Under the pieces are notes generated by a model. That model was not told where the DNA came from, did no database searches, and saw only the letters and a list, made by a program, of their open reading frames with translations. A DNA stretch of 64,000 nt from Apostichopus japonicus (Eukaryota; Echinodermata; Holothuroidea; Aspidochirotida; Stichopodidae). Every line of letters starts with the position of its first letter. Position 1 is the stretch's first letter. A program made the translations under genes and the position numbers. The stretch is taken from positions 2,615,499-2,679,498 of the forward strand of contig NC_092565.1 in NCBI RefSeq assembly GCF_037975245.1. The letters run 5' to 3'. Shown here one piece after another: positions 52,755-64,000 of the stretch.

Positions 52755-55700
52755 TTTACCACGCTAAGTATCTTTATTGGTAACATTCTTGTGCCAATTT
52801 GAACATATTTGAATACAATAAGGTCAACAACCATTTACAAGTAATGATGAGTACATACAAAAACAATGATGCATCGTAATTAACTCAACAGTATAGTGCA
52901 ATTACTAAATGAGTCTTTTAACTGCTCGTGAGAAATAAAAGCTTTTCCTACATCTCATTTCCGTGTTTGTAATATTTTACTGAAGATGAAGTACTTGAGA
53001 TGAAATATTAAAAAATTATGTGAGTGATTCACAGAAAAATGATACCCGAAGCATACGTCATTCTTCGAAAATATAAACTGACTGCCAAAAATAGCTTGCT
53101 CCACATGTAAAATGAATTTCGATCTAATAGGGCAATCCCAAAACGGATGTAACAGGGTCTCATCAAAGCGACCACAAAAGTGACATCGCGGGTTATCGAT
53201 TTGCCCTATTTTAGGGCGGTAGTGGTTTGTTCCAATAATGCGATGGAGGAGGCAAAATTGGAAATATTGCATCTTGATATCTCTGACAGAGTGAAACGGG
53301 GCTTGAAAAGTATTCTCCCATTGGGTGGCTGTGCTATTGACATAAAGATTCCATTTGGCTTCAGCCGCAGGAGGAGCATTAACACGATTAATAAGGTTAT
53401 TATAAATGTGTCTAGAGACAGAGGTAATAAACTGGGGTAATCACTAGAGCTATCAACAATATCCTCGTTAACCTTCACAAGTCCATCCTTCCATGCTCTA
53501 GAGATAGAGGAAATAATTCCATAGTAAACAATTAATGGACAATAATCTAATCTATACTTCTCTTAGAAACGCAGTATTGACAATGTACGATTGTCATTGT
53601 TAAATAGATGCTTCACCTGCCTGATCCCTTTTTGGAACATTGAGTTGTAAAATACCATCTTATTGTTAATTTTAATAAACGAGTTGTTCCAAATTATCTG
53701 TACACCATAATTGGAATAAGGCCTAATAAAAGAGTGCAATGACCATGCATGACAGACGTCATAAATAAATGAATTACTAATATGAATGTCGTCTATTTTA
53801 TAATTACAGTTCAAAAAGAGATTTGCCGTACTTTTTCAAATGAAAATCGAAAAACAGTTTCCAGAAGTTATCGCTACTGTCTTTATATCTCTTCACCCAG
53901 GTACACTTAAGACTATATATAAAATAATGACTATGTGTGACTTTTAGTCCACCTGATTTATAGTACCATTCATAGAGGAACGGCGATTTTTACTGGTTTC
54001 CCACTCCAAATGAAACGAAAAATAATGGCATCTAGTTCTTTAATAAACTCATGTGGGGGATTTGAAAGAATTTGAAAGAGATAAAACAACTGTGAAAGAC
54101 CGAGTGTTTTAACAATGGTAACTTTTCCAATTGGAGTAAGGTCCCTCTGCGACCAGACACCCAGTAAACGTTTGAGCCTCGAAAGCTTAAGAGTGAAATT
54201 GAAACTAAAAAGGTCTGATCTGTTATTGGTAAACGAGAGGCCTTATAAAGCAACAGGACCATTAGACCAGTTCAACCCAAATATGTTATGGAACCATGGT
54301 TCGCTCTGTGTCTTTCTACCTACTGGAAAAAGGGCATATTTGTCCATATTGACTTTTAGACTCAACGACTTTTCAAAAGTACTAAAAGTACTAACAGTTT
54401 ATTTTAAAGAACTATAACTACCGTCTAAAAAGATGGTCGTATCGTCCGCATATTGTAAAATTTTAATGTTGTTGTCAAATAGGGGTATATCATAGATAGC
54501 AATATTATCATTGACTCATCATTTAAAACCATGGAAAGGTGTATTCAGGAAATTCGTGATTGGATGCAGCAAAATGTCTTGAAATTAAATGATGACAAAA
54601 CTGAATTTTTGCATTTTGGATCCCGTCAACTGCTCTCAAGATTAGTATCCCTTACATTAAAATAGGTGATTCCCAATTTTTGTTATTCTTCCATGACCAT
54701 GAAGCCACAGATCTCAAGTGTTATCCGTTCATCTTCTCTTCACATTCGGAATATTGGTAGAATTCGAAGATTCTTAAACCGTAATGCCATTGAGAAAATC
54801 GTTCACTCATGTATTACTTCTCGTCTTGATTATGGAAATTCAGTTTTATATGGTCTACCTCAATGCCAGCTTTCCAGACTTCAACGCCTTCAAACTACTG
54901 CTGCACGTATTGTTACTTTGTCAAGAAAATCCTGTCATATAACACCTATACTTCGAGAACTTCATTGGCTACTAATTTCCTACAGAATCATCTAAAAAGT
55001 TCTGATCATTGGTTTCAAATCACTGAACAAAGTGGTTCCAATCTACATCTCTGAGTTACTAGAGCTTTACTCACAATCACGGAAACTTCGTTCCAGCAAC
55101 ATGTTTCTTCTTCGGGAACAGAGATCCAGACACTCATGGGGTGTCGTCTTTGAAATGCACTACCACTTAAACTGAAGTCGTTCACCAGCATTTTGACTTT
55201 CAAAGAACTCCTTCAAACTCATCTCATACGTGAAACTTTCAGTGATTTAGATTTAATTTAAGTTTTGCTGTTCTTTTACCATATATTTTGTTTTCTCCTT
55301 TTTTTTGCGCATTGAGCACCCCGCATGGCGGATATGTGCGCATTATATATCGCTATTATTATCATTATTATCATCATTAACACACAGTGTGAGAACCTAA
55401 GCACATATTAGAAATATATAAGGGCTTAAGGGACAACCTTGGCGTAACCCGCGGGGTGAGAAGGAATGAGTAGCCTATCCATTGTTTATAATTCTGGCGG
55501 AATTGTTAGAATACAAAGTTTTTACCCAGTTAATAAAACTTTCCCCAATACCAAAGAATCTAAGAAAGGTGAAAATAAACTCCCATATCACACTGTCAAA
55601 TGCTTTTTTGAAGTCAACGAGGAACAGTAAACCTATTTTGTTACTCGTGTTACAATACTCAATCACATCTAAAACGAAGCGGATGTTTTTTTCCCTAATA

Positions 55701-56005
55701 AAGCGGTTTTTAAGGATACCTGTCTGATTGTTGCTAATCATTCACTTTGGGGAGAATAAGTTTAATTCTTGTTGATAATACTTTGGCGAATATCTGGTAG
55801 GCAGTGTTAAGGAGTGAGATTGGACGATAGTTCTAAATAAAGTCCTTATCCTTGCCATGCTTTGGAATTAAGGTAATAATTGCACGTTCCTGTTCGGCAG
55901 ACAATTAAAACTTAGTATTAGCGTGGAAATCGATTAATAGTCCATCGTTACCAGGGAATTTACCAATGGACAATGAATTCAGAGCTGCAACACTCGGCAG
56001 ACGTC
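52755..56005 (-). pseudogene. Tx1/L1-like LINE, broken and split by another LINE
   Basis: The minus strand reads, in order: GKFPGNDGLLIDF and IITLIPKHGKDKD (near 55950-55860); NYRPISLLNTAYQIFAKVL; SNNQTGILKNRFI; FLVDFKKAFDSVIWEF (motif A, 55741-55475); RGLRQGCPLSPYIF (to ~55400). After the inserted LINE come LQYADDTTIFLDG (motif C, ~54460), LLGVWSQRDLTPIGK, IWNNSF, and a C-terminal CHFC...HPFWDC zinc-knuckle-like motif (~53190). An AATAAAG signal ends it near 52760. Many frame breaks and stops are present. The N-terminal endonuclease and ORF1 are missing. Confidence 0.85.
54490..55400 (+). pseudogene. CR1/L2-like LINE remnant nested in the Tx1-like LINE
   Basis: The plus strand encodes IRDWMQQNVLKLNDDKTEF, then from 54690 SSVIRSSSLHIRNIGRIRR and DYGNSVLYGLPQCQLSRLQ, then LHWLLISYRI and weaker C-terminal matches. 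The tail has CGCATTGAGCACC and ATTATATATCG and ends in ATT/ATC repeats, as in CR1/L2 LINEs. It separates motif A from motif C of the surrounding minus-strand LINE, so it inserted later. It is a different subfamily from the copy at 29440-30440. Confidence 0.82.
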
Positions 56006-56930
56006 AGAAGCCCATCACAGCAATCTGCTTCATCCGTATTCAGCTTATTATAATTACCACAGGCGCCATTTTGTGTAATTGGGACACTCCGTTAGACTAT
56101 GCTCCAGTCGTGTTTATCAAGACAATTATCAGTAACATTGTGTTTTTAATAGTGAAAATACATCATATTTTATAACTAAGAGCGAAATTCTGCTACTTTA
56201 ACCTGGATTTATCTACTTCATTCTTTTAGTATTTTTCAGTAGGTTTAATAGATTGAAAAAAATGGAAGCATTTCCAGCAGCAGCAAATTAAGATGATGAA
56301 AGCAGAAAATCCGAAAAAGAAGGAAACCAATTGAGTTATGTGTAAACATCTTTCAAAGAGAACAATTTTATTGAATCCTTCTTCAATAAAACAATTTCAA
56401 TACTAAAGTTCATTTTCATTCACGGTTTTTAGAGGTCTTTTATGCACAGATATCGTAAATTAAGATTCTGCATTCTGTCAAGGCATCATTTGGGATTAAT
56501 TTTAATTTCCTATAAATGCCTCCTTTGTCTTCCAGCTTATACCTTGAAAATATGTTTTGGTGACCGAACTAGCACATTAAATGTGGTATTGAAAGTATGG
56601 CATGATCCAGCTTCCTATTACGGCACCTTACCCGTGTATACATTATCTCTCCTTAAGTGAACAGTAAGGTGCGATAAGCAGTTTCGAATCATAATTAGTT
56701 GCTACTTTATTGATTGAATCCAATGACTGAATGATAAATTATCACATTTGTTCCAATAATTTCCAATAATAACGCTAAGTTTTAAATGGTCCCGTAATAA
56801 GTAAATATTAGACATATGATTGGACGTTAGCATACGATTGTAAATGTGTCCATGCCAACATAATAATGATGAATATCAATCTGTTTTATAACTGAGTCAA
56901 ATACTGAAAAAAATACACCACGTGTTATCA
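56006..56930. other. Spacer without recognised gene
   Basis: No credible exon or repeat border was recognised. Small plus-strand frames at 55966-56175 and 56442-56660 have no domain. Confidence 0.45.
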
Positions 56931-56935
56931 CAAAC

Positions 56936-57170
56936 CTGTTGTAGGCATCCCTGTTGTTGACAACAAACTGTTGATTCGCGTTGACCTTTCATCATTTGAC
57001 GGTAATATTCGCATCCCATCTGTTGAGTGCGCCGCAGTTGTTGATCGGTCAGTCATATCCGTTCTCAACGTTCCTTTTGTTGTCGTTGACGTTTCACCGT
57101 TTGACATAAATAATCTCATTTCATCAGTAAAGTTTATCCATGTTGATTTGAATCCACCCAGTGTTGCTTC
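56936..57170 (-). CDS. Possible Ser/Thr-rich exon (minus strand), low confidence
   Basis: A minus-strand frame reads a Ser/Thr-rich stretch (NGETSTTTKGTL, DERSTRINSLLSTTGMPTTG) ending phase 1 at a GTTTGTG donor near 56936. Composition, phase and the terminal TTG resemble the small plus-strand exons at 60696-60764 and 62745-62801. No good acceptor is visible. It lies on the other side of the inverted duplication from those exons, so it could belong to an inverted gene copy or to the missing N-terminal part of the NRF-6 gene. Its reality is uncertain. Confidence 0.25.
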
Positions 57171-57317
57171 CTTTTTTATTTTCTCATTTGTGAACAGAAA
57201 TGATAAGTGTCAGATGTTGTTCTATTGTTCTAATGCATGTTAACTTTTTAAATCCTATACATTAATATCTAACCATCTAAGAACAAATGTAACCTACCTC
57301 GTCAAACTGTCAGAGAT

Positions 57318-57945
57318 ATAGAATTACAGATGTTTGCCGAGGAATATTCGAAAGAATGTTTGAATCGCAAATGGCATATAGACTTAAAACTAACCAGCTT
57401 GATGCGTTCTTACTTTACCTTTTGTTGATATTTCCCCCAAGGTATATGTCATGCTTGAGGTTGTGTATTATTCTAGTATTTGGGATTCATCAATGGTAGT
57501 TGTAAAATAATGTAGTCATTATAATGAATGAATTTGTTAAAATAAGTTTGATCCATGTAATAATGATATGCAACCTAAAAACAAATAAAATTATTTCGAG
57601 CATTTCTTTTGACTCACAACCATTTTGTTAACATAACGAAATAACAAAGCGAATTGTGCTTTTCCATATTAATCTTCAAACATTTAGGACGTAAAGGTGA
57701 ACTTAACTTAATGTCAGTGACTCTGCCTAGAAAGAATTAGTTATAATTAATATATTATCTAATTTTAGTACTCGCATATAATACTCCTAATATAAAACCC
57801 AGCAAGGAGAACTCATATCGGGCATTTGTTTTGACTTATTACCATTCGTTAACGTATATAACAACACTAAACGGAAGTAAATAAAATTTGTTTACACAAT
57901 AAAAATATAAAAAGTAAGCTTTATATGTCAGTGAGTCTGTTTAAA
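57318..57945. repeat. Left arm of an inverted duplication (with internal direct repeat)
   Basis: 57790-57945 (CCCAGCAAGGAGAACTCATA, ATCGGGCATTTG, TTACCATTCGTTAAC, GTTTACACAATAAAA) is the inverse of 59262-59410. 57330-57425 (GTTTGCCGAGGAATATTCGA, GAAAGAATGTTT, GCGTTCTTACT) is the inverse of 59425-59510. A diverged direct copy of the first block is at 57575-57720. Confidence 0.82.
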
Positions 57946-58284
57946 GAAACATATAACAGAACATCGAATGCCACTAAAAAAAAAAGTGGTTCGTTTGAAC
58001 CGAAAATATGCATATCAAATTTATTCTAAAACAAAATTTTATGATGCCTTTTCTTTCTCTTCCATTTGGGCCATGACCTATAGAGTTGTATGCCAAATAG
58101 GGTTCATATCTAGAGAGGCTGGTATCAAATGTATCATCACTATAACTTTCCATGAATAAACATAGCGTTTAACTATGATTCAGTTACTTCAGGATTCATA
58201 TAAAAAATAATTAAAACAAAACACGTTTTCTTAAATCACGACCCCAAAAATCACACATTTAAGACATCATAAAGATTAATGAAT

Positions 58285-58479
58285 TCAATTATAAAGAATT
58301 AGGTCTGTTATTGATTGTATATCATAGATTTTTAATATTGTGTCTCTGTGTATAATTCTGTAGAAGTAGACTTCATATTGTAATCCAAACGACGTCAATA
58401 TCCTTCGATCAATGGCGTGGCTGTTTCCATGTTCTTTTTCGTTTTCGGCAAATATTAACATTAAAAATAAGCTGAACAT
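58285..58479 (-). CDS. Possible signal-peptide exon (minus strand), low confidence
   Basis: From 58479 the minus strand starts MFSLFLMLIFA, a plausible signal peptide, followed by a charged stretch (ENEKEHGNSHA). It points away from the plus-strand candidate starting at 58626, only 146 bp away. No canonical donor was found in the frame. It might be the first exon of the minus-strand NRF-6 gene or of an inverted paralogue. This is a guess from position. Confidence 0.25.
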   Translation of the reverse strand: MFSLFLMLIFAENEKEHGNSHAIDRRILTSFGLQYEVYFYRIIHRDTILKIYDIQSITDLILYN

Positions 58480-58625
58480 GAATCACGTGATCGGTTGTGT
58501 GTTCCCTCAGACTTCGGTATCTGCGAAGCGACACGAGGGTTTTCAAAGGAACTTAGAACATTGATGAGCTGACAAGGAATTATCCAGAAAAAATCTTAGT
58601 TTCTACTAAACATTGAGGAAGGAAG

Positions 58626-61600
58626 ATGAGTGAAATTCAGTTTTTGTGTATCTTTCATGCTTCCTTCTTGATTTTTGCATTTATTCTTCGATGACGGGAA
58701 GCGTTGGTAAGTAGAATAACGGAAAGTAGATCTAACATTTCATCGCATTACTTTCACGTTGTGAATTTAAAGACAAAACATGAATGTTGCAAACACGGAT
58801 CAGTTATTATAATTGCAGCAAATATTCGTCATGCAACTGCATCGATGGTGATCTTTAAACTAACGGTTCTTATGATTTCAGCTTTTTTTTTCAAGTGCAC
58901 AAAACCACACTCATTTAAAGATGCCGTTATGCCTTGTGGTGGTAACTGCAGCAATCAAATGGAGGTAATACCGAGTATCGGTAAGTAACAGTTGCTATTA
59001 AGGTAATCTAAGAAGTTATAAATGTAGACAAGTAATACATGTATCAAAGTAAAATCTGACTTTTCTTTCACTGCAAAAGGAACAGTGATTTCATTTAAAG
59101 CTTCATTTACATATTATATTCAAACGTATATATCATATGCATAATAGAAATTCTTATGAACTGTTTGGTGAATATATAGAGAATCCCGAAATAACTGAAT
59201 CTTAGTTAAACGCTTTTCTTATTCATGTAAAGTTATAGTGATGATATATTTACAACCATCCTCTCTAAATATAAACAGACTCACTGATATTGAACTCACT
59301 TTTTATTTTATTGTGTAAACAAACTTGATTTATTTCCGTTAAGTGTTGTAATATATGTTAACGCATGGTAATAAGTCAAACGAAATGCCCGATATGAATT
59401 CTCGTTGCTGGGTTGTATATCAGTAAGAACGCAGCAAGCAGATAAGTATTAAGAATATGTACTTTGCTTTCGAAACATTCTTTCGAAAAATTCTCGGCAA
59501 ACATTACAGAACCCGTTTAAAAAAAAAAAATGTCAACTTGACCTGTCATTTCCCTTCAGAGTAATGTATTTCTCTGTGAGATAAAACCTTACTATTCATT
59601 GTGGGAATAATGAAAAATAACAATTACGCATATTTTGAAAATCCCGCTTATCAAAATTATGAATGCATTCCTTGGATTTCTGGCAAAGCAGGCGGTGGAT
59701 ATTAAATGTGCATGGTAGACTTACGTGGACATACGTCTCTCAGTGTAGTTCATGGTAAACTTACGTTGGCATACGTCTCTCAATGTAGTGCATGTTTGAC
59801 TTACGTGGACATACGTCTCTCAGTCTAGTGAAGCTTCACGAGACTATGTGCATCCATTGAGATGATAAATCGCATGAAATGTGAATCCGGGTTATTTCAT
59901 TGCCTGGTCCGGATAGACTTTTGGGGGATACCTCGTATTTTATATCAATATATTATGCTTGTTACCGATGGACTATATTGTAGGTAAAACCATCCAGGCA
60001 GTTGATTAAGTTTGAATAAAGTATCCTACTGATGGAGAGTAAGTTTTAACTGATGACCGAACTTCATGTGAGGACATGAGTGAGATAATATAGTTCATAC
60101 TGATCTACTGTGTAGCTGGGAAATTAAATTCAATGTCTATATAGTAAACACTCAAGAAAGGCCATGTTCACAGTTGGCTGGGATCGAAATCCACCGCGAC
60201 ATTCAAGAGATTACAATTCAATTGGATGACAATGCCCCTAGATTTAAGTTGTTTTATACTAAAGTCGGGTCCGATTAGCATTAAATGATATGGTGATTGT
60301 AATATCATATAGTATCACCTGAACCTTTGGTGGCATTGTTATTCTATTTATATATATGTTTTTAATGTAACTGAATATGGAAGTCCTTGTTATTCTGTTT
60401 GCAATTCTATTTGTATACTTGTATTTATGTATTGTATGTAATTGAAAGCGGAAGTCTTTGCTAATCTATTTGAGTAATTTGTATATATGTATTGTATGTA
60501 AATGAAAGTGGAAGTCTTTATTTATCTTCTATCATTATTTCGTGTCTAAATGCGATTGCATAATACAACATGTATTACGAAGATGATTTTTGAGTCGAGT
60601 TTCCTTAACTCGTACCTCATATAAATGATTATAGATGTTTTTGTTTGACAATTAACATAATAGTTTACTGTTGAATCAAATATTTTTGTTTTTAGAAGAC
60701 GGTCAAACCAATGGTATGTTTGATGAGACTTCTCCGGGGATTTCTTCTATGATGTCAAACACAGGTAGGTTCCTCTTAAATTAAATTAAGTAAGAGTGTT
60801 TTAAACTCAACTAAAGTCTATAATAAAGAGTTGTGCATTTAAACTTCACAATAGAAAAGTTTGTTATATCTTTTTGTGTGAGTGAACGCTTAAGTATACA
60901 TATATTCGGAATGTTCTGGACAGGTATTTGCTACGTAACGAAAAAAATAAATCAACTATCTGTTAAATGTATTGTCCTTCTATAATATCGTACTGGAATT
61001 TGCAGATATAGTTATTTCTATTAAAAAATGGTGTTAAGCTATAATTAATCTTATAGAAATGATAGATGAAATCAATTCAGTCACATATTAATTATAAAAT
61101 AAAGTGTGTTTAAATTGATAGTATCATCTGACGCTTTGGTCACTTACATTGGAACATTGACGTAATTTATTAACAGATGTTAGTTCGATAAACGTGAAAG
61201 GCAGTTGCTGTAGTGCTGAGACAGTTTCTCAGTATATTATAACTCGCTCATTTTTCTTTAAAAAATGGAAATTTGTAGTTCATCATCATAGAGCAATAAG
61301 AAATTAGCATTTTGATTGATTTCGACGATGTTTATGAAGACGACTGTTTTGTGATTACGACCGTGTTGAAACTTTAATCCAATTGTTTTCAATTCATAAG
61401 ACTTTATTTCAATCTCTTGTATTAAAGTATGCAATTTGACAATAGATGTACATGTACAAGAGAACAAGAGATTGAGGAGTGCCAACAAGAAACTCTGTAG
61501 AGCTTGTTTACGTTGACACCCCTTGACAAATAAAATATAGAATGAAAGCTTAAGTATACAGAGAAAACAGAACAAAGATGGCAATGGAAGGAAATACAAA

Positions 61601-62428
61601 ATCAATGATAGTTTGATATAAGATACTGTTTAAGACGTTATTTGAAGGTGTTCAAAGTTTTACAACCAGTAATAATAGTAGGGAGGGAATTCCAAAGATT
61701 TACGCCGACATAACGAATACCAAGTTGTGAAGACCTAAGTCTAAACTAAGGAACAGAAAAATGATTTGGCGCACGGTTAGGATAGGGATTGTTACGTATT
61801 ATTTGCGAAAAGTCAACGGAGCATTATCATGTAACCAATTGAAAATAAAAATACCAACATAGTAACGATTTATGTCATAGATACTAAGAGCGTTAAGAGT
61901 AGTAAACAGGGGTGCTGTACATTTTTCTACATCATACAAGTATTGATTGATTTGATTATTACAGGAGTGTAGGAAATGCAATAGATTTGGCTGCATTTAC
62001 GTGTCAGCGTTTCAGGGCGGTGCTGACAGTGACAAGTCAGTTATGAAACGTCTATAACTCTATGCATTATTCTTAACTTCGATCAGAATACTATTATTCT
62101 GAATTTAAAACAAGATGGCAGAAGCCAAATATTGACATTTTCTTAATATACAACATATGCAATGTGGTAATGGAATGCGATAAAAAGCAGAAAACTATCA
62201 TTTAAATACATAACAAAACAACATCAAAAATCTCTTTTAAGATGAACAAAAAATCAAACATTTAATTTGACAGATTTGCAACATGTATTTGACAATCCAA
62301 AATATCTCAGTATATATATATATATATATATATATATTCTAATCCCTATTTACTTTTTATTGCTGATTGTTCTATTCATCCCTAAGTTAAAAATATTCAC
62401 TAAAAATTTGCTGGTTGTTCTAATCATT

Positions 62429-62509
<81 letters not shown>

Positions 62510-62801
62510 TACATATACATATATATATATATAGGAATCGGATAGAAGACTAAAGGTTACTCACCAGTATTGTTGCGGGAAGAACTATTATACATAATGT
62601 TCATATAAATATTGTAGTAGTTGGAGTTCGGAGCACATTAACTTTTATTTTTTTCTTACGTTACTGAAAATTACTGAAATGTTCCAAATGTTCGCAATTA
62701 TTTATATTCAAGTAAGGAAGAGATAATTTTACACTCGATTACAGATTCGACATCATCCAAGTCGACTTTACAGTCCTCAACGAAATCAATAACCACAACA
62801 G
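58626..62801 (+). CDS. Possible secreted/membrane protein with Ser/Thr-rich stalk exons, incomplete
   Basis: Candidate exons are 58626-58706, 58896-58980, 60696-60764 and 62745-62801. The first starts MSEIQFLCIFHASFLIFAF, signal-peptide-like, but has a TGA at 58692 just before its GTTG|GTAAGT donor. The second follows a T-rich acceptor, holds three cysteines in MPCGGNCSNQ, and ends phase 1 at GTAAGT. The third and fourth are symmetric phase-1 exons (69 and 57 nt) with TTTTTAG and TTACAG acceptors, rich in Ser and Thr, each ending in TG. This is the look of an O-glycosylated stalk made of repeated mini-exons. A further piece ending GCAGAAG|GTATGG at 63739 fits the phase but lacks an acceptor. 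The gene would leave the window. No family is recognised. Confidence 0.35.
59262..59510. repeat. Right arm of the inverted duplication
   Basis: Inverse of the blocks at 57330-57425 and 57790-57945. The extra ~225-bp direct repeat of the left arm is not present here. The arms differ at roughly one base in ten by eye, so the duplication is not recent. It lies in the putative intron after exon 58896-58980. Confidence 0.82.
59711..59830. repeat. 40-bp minisatellite, three copies
   Basis: Units starting CATGGTAGACTTACG at 59711, 59751 and 59791 share ACATACGTCTCTCAGT and differ at a few positions. Confidence 0.92.
60345..60520. repeat. Diverged 60-71-bp tandem repeat, three copies
   Basis: GGAAGTC(C/T)TTG-type segments recur at 60379, 60450 and 60510, each preceded by TATGTATTGTATGTAA-like sequence. 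Confidence 0.8.
61600..62000 (-). pseudogene. LINE C-terminal fragment
   Basis: The minus strand encodes APLFTTLNALSIYDINRYYV and FNWLHDNAP (61996-61800). After a frame change it encodes RSSQLGIRYVGVNLWNSLP and TLNTFK (~61740-61640). This is the post-RT C-terminal region of jockey/CR1-group LINEs. Stops and a frameshift show it is dead, and no RT palm or 5' part is present. Confidence 0.72.
62311..62337. repeat. (TA)n microsatellite, short
   Basis: A 27-bp TA array, 93 bp before a longer one at 62431. Confidence 0.95.
62431..62533. repeat. (TA)n microsatellite flanked by ATTCC/GGAAT
   Basis: A ~100-bp TA array with a few ACATATAC variants near its right end. ATTCC precedes it and GGAAT follows it, so the whole block is self-complementary and could fold back. 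Confidence 0.95.
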
Positions 62802-64000
62802 GTTGGTATTTAGTTTTATAATAAGCTGTGCAAATCATATAAGCGGTGCTGGGTTATCAGAGCTGTGTATTTCGGGGATTTGTTGTTGTTCTGTTCCTGA
62901 CTATCGTTACAGAACAGTTTCTATTGACTCTTCAATTTGACCATTGTTAAGTATTTTAAAGCAGTCTTAGTAATACATCATATCCAAACTATTCTCGGTA
63001 GGCTACAGCCGGTACTTTTATGTAGCGTAAAATAAATTGAAATTTCACCATTTGTAAAGCATATATTCTTGTTAATCTTGTAAACTTGCTGATACTGCTT
63101 GATAGTCCATCCGTTAGAAATGATATATTCATCAGCTTCATAGGTAGAGTTTCCATTCAAAGAATGAAAGGGGGAAAATCAAAGTCAATCTGAAAATATC
63201 CGATTTACTAGCATGTAGCTAGACGACAGAAATAAGTTTAGAATCAGACTTTATTCGCGAGTTACTGGCTATATTAAGTGTTTTCATTCGAAGACCATTG
63301 TCTTAGTACTACGATTATTCTTAGATTGACCTATGCATTTGTATATAGGCCTTTAGCTTTGGTGTCATGTTTCTGGAAAAAGATCATTTACCATACCAAA
63401 TTGTTCCATTAGTTTTTTAATATCTTTTGTATTAAACTGTTATTTTACCAAACTGTTGTTTTATATCATTTCTTTAACCGACTGTGGAAAAAGCCAGTCA
63501 GAGGGGTTAAATCGGAAGGAATCTATAGGTCCGTTTCCCCATCAGGACTCTCAAGTTACATCCTAACATTATAAAATCATACTTTACCATTTAATCTTAC
63601 TATTTTCTTGGTAAATAAAATCACCCATTATTTTAACATCATGCTCTTTTTATATTCTTGACTGTTGGGACGAATGTCGACTGACAATTTCTTGCAATCC
63701 ACGAGTTCACCGGTAACCACATCAATAACGGCAGAAGGTATGGCCAAAGCTACATACATCTTACATTTCCTACATGTATAAAAATTAATCGACATAAACA
63801 TTTATTTGATTTCAGGCTATTGTATAATTTTTGTATTCATTGTTCTGCTTCATTCTTCTCTATTAGGTATGACAAAAATTAAGCAACTTTGCATAAGATG
63901 AGTTTATAGAGCTATGAAAACAATGTCTTGTACATTAAAGCACATACAATAGAAAAGTAAGTTTAATTGATAAGCATAAATTGGACTGAATTTTGGTGAA
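62802..64000. other. Window end, probable intron of the plus-strand candidate
   Basis: AT-rich, with one possible phase-1 Ser/Thr-rich exon end at 63739 (STSSPVTTSITAEG, donor GTATGG) that lacks an AG acceptor. Nothing else recognised. Confidence 0.35.

Overview
This is eukaryotic, almost certainly animal, nuclear DNA. The genes are split by GT-AG introns, the spacers are AT-rich, and microsatellites, LINEs, Penelope-like elements (PLEs) and cut-and-paste DNA transposons are all present. The gene mix is a secreted EGF plus fibrinogen-domain lectin, a double-MYND/DUF4470 protein, a farnesoic-acid-methyltransferase-like (Methyltransf_FA) protein, an NRF-6-type acyltransferase and a THAP fragment. 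That mix suggests a marine invertebrate deuterostome, most likely an echinoderm such as a sea cucumber. This is inference from gene families; no species marker is visible.

Layout. 1-711 is one (GATA)n array. 1437-3665 (-) is a complete three-exon ficolin-like gene of 293 aa. 3690-6882 is a transposon nest: a PLE with 19-bp target duplications sits between two hAT-like ends and is itself split by a hAT-type MITE with a perfect 8-bp duplication. 7855-8145 is a LINE scrap. 8467-10704 is a foldback element with ~340-bp inverted ends, and it holds a second hAT-type MITE. 12815-13773 (+) is a broken copy of the fibrinogen-domain gene. 13774-19526 has no recognisable gene. 19527-23520 (-) is a two-exon, 599-aa MYND/DUF4470 gene. 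23521-29040 is gene-poor.

29440-30440 is a CR1/L2-like LINE remnant. 30540-39699 (+) holds pieces of a Methyltransf_FA-domain gene. Its last intron carries a 5.5-kb palindrome (33612-39092) with arms built from a ~300-bp dimeric tandem repeat; at least the outer parts of the arms are identical. 41277-51602 (-) is an 11-exon NRF-6-like membrane acyltransferase whose reading phases agree across every junction. Its introns hold a SINE, a (GAT)n array, a disrupted THAP gene, a tRNA-like gene, and a 480-bp polypurine tract.

51709-56005 is repeat-rich: (TA)n, a PLE GIY-YIG fragment, and a Tx1/L1-like LINE split by a CR1/L2-like LINE. 57318-59510 is an inverted duplication centred near 58.6 kb. From its centre two candidate signal-peptide reading frames point outward. 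The plus-strand one continues as small phase-1 Ser/Thr-rich exons to the window edge.

The genes do not form an operon or one visible pathway. The secreted or membrane genes (FReD lectin, NRF-6, Methyltransf_FA) act separately. The main story is structural: nested transposons, inverted duplications, and decayed gene copies.
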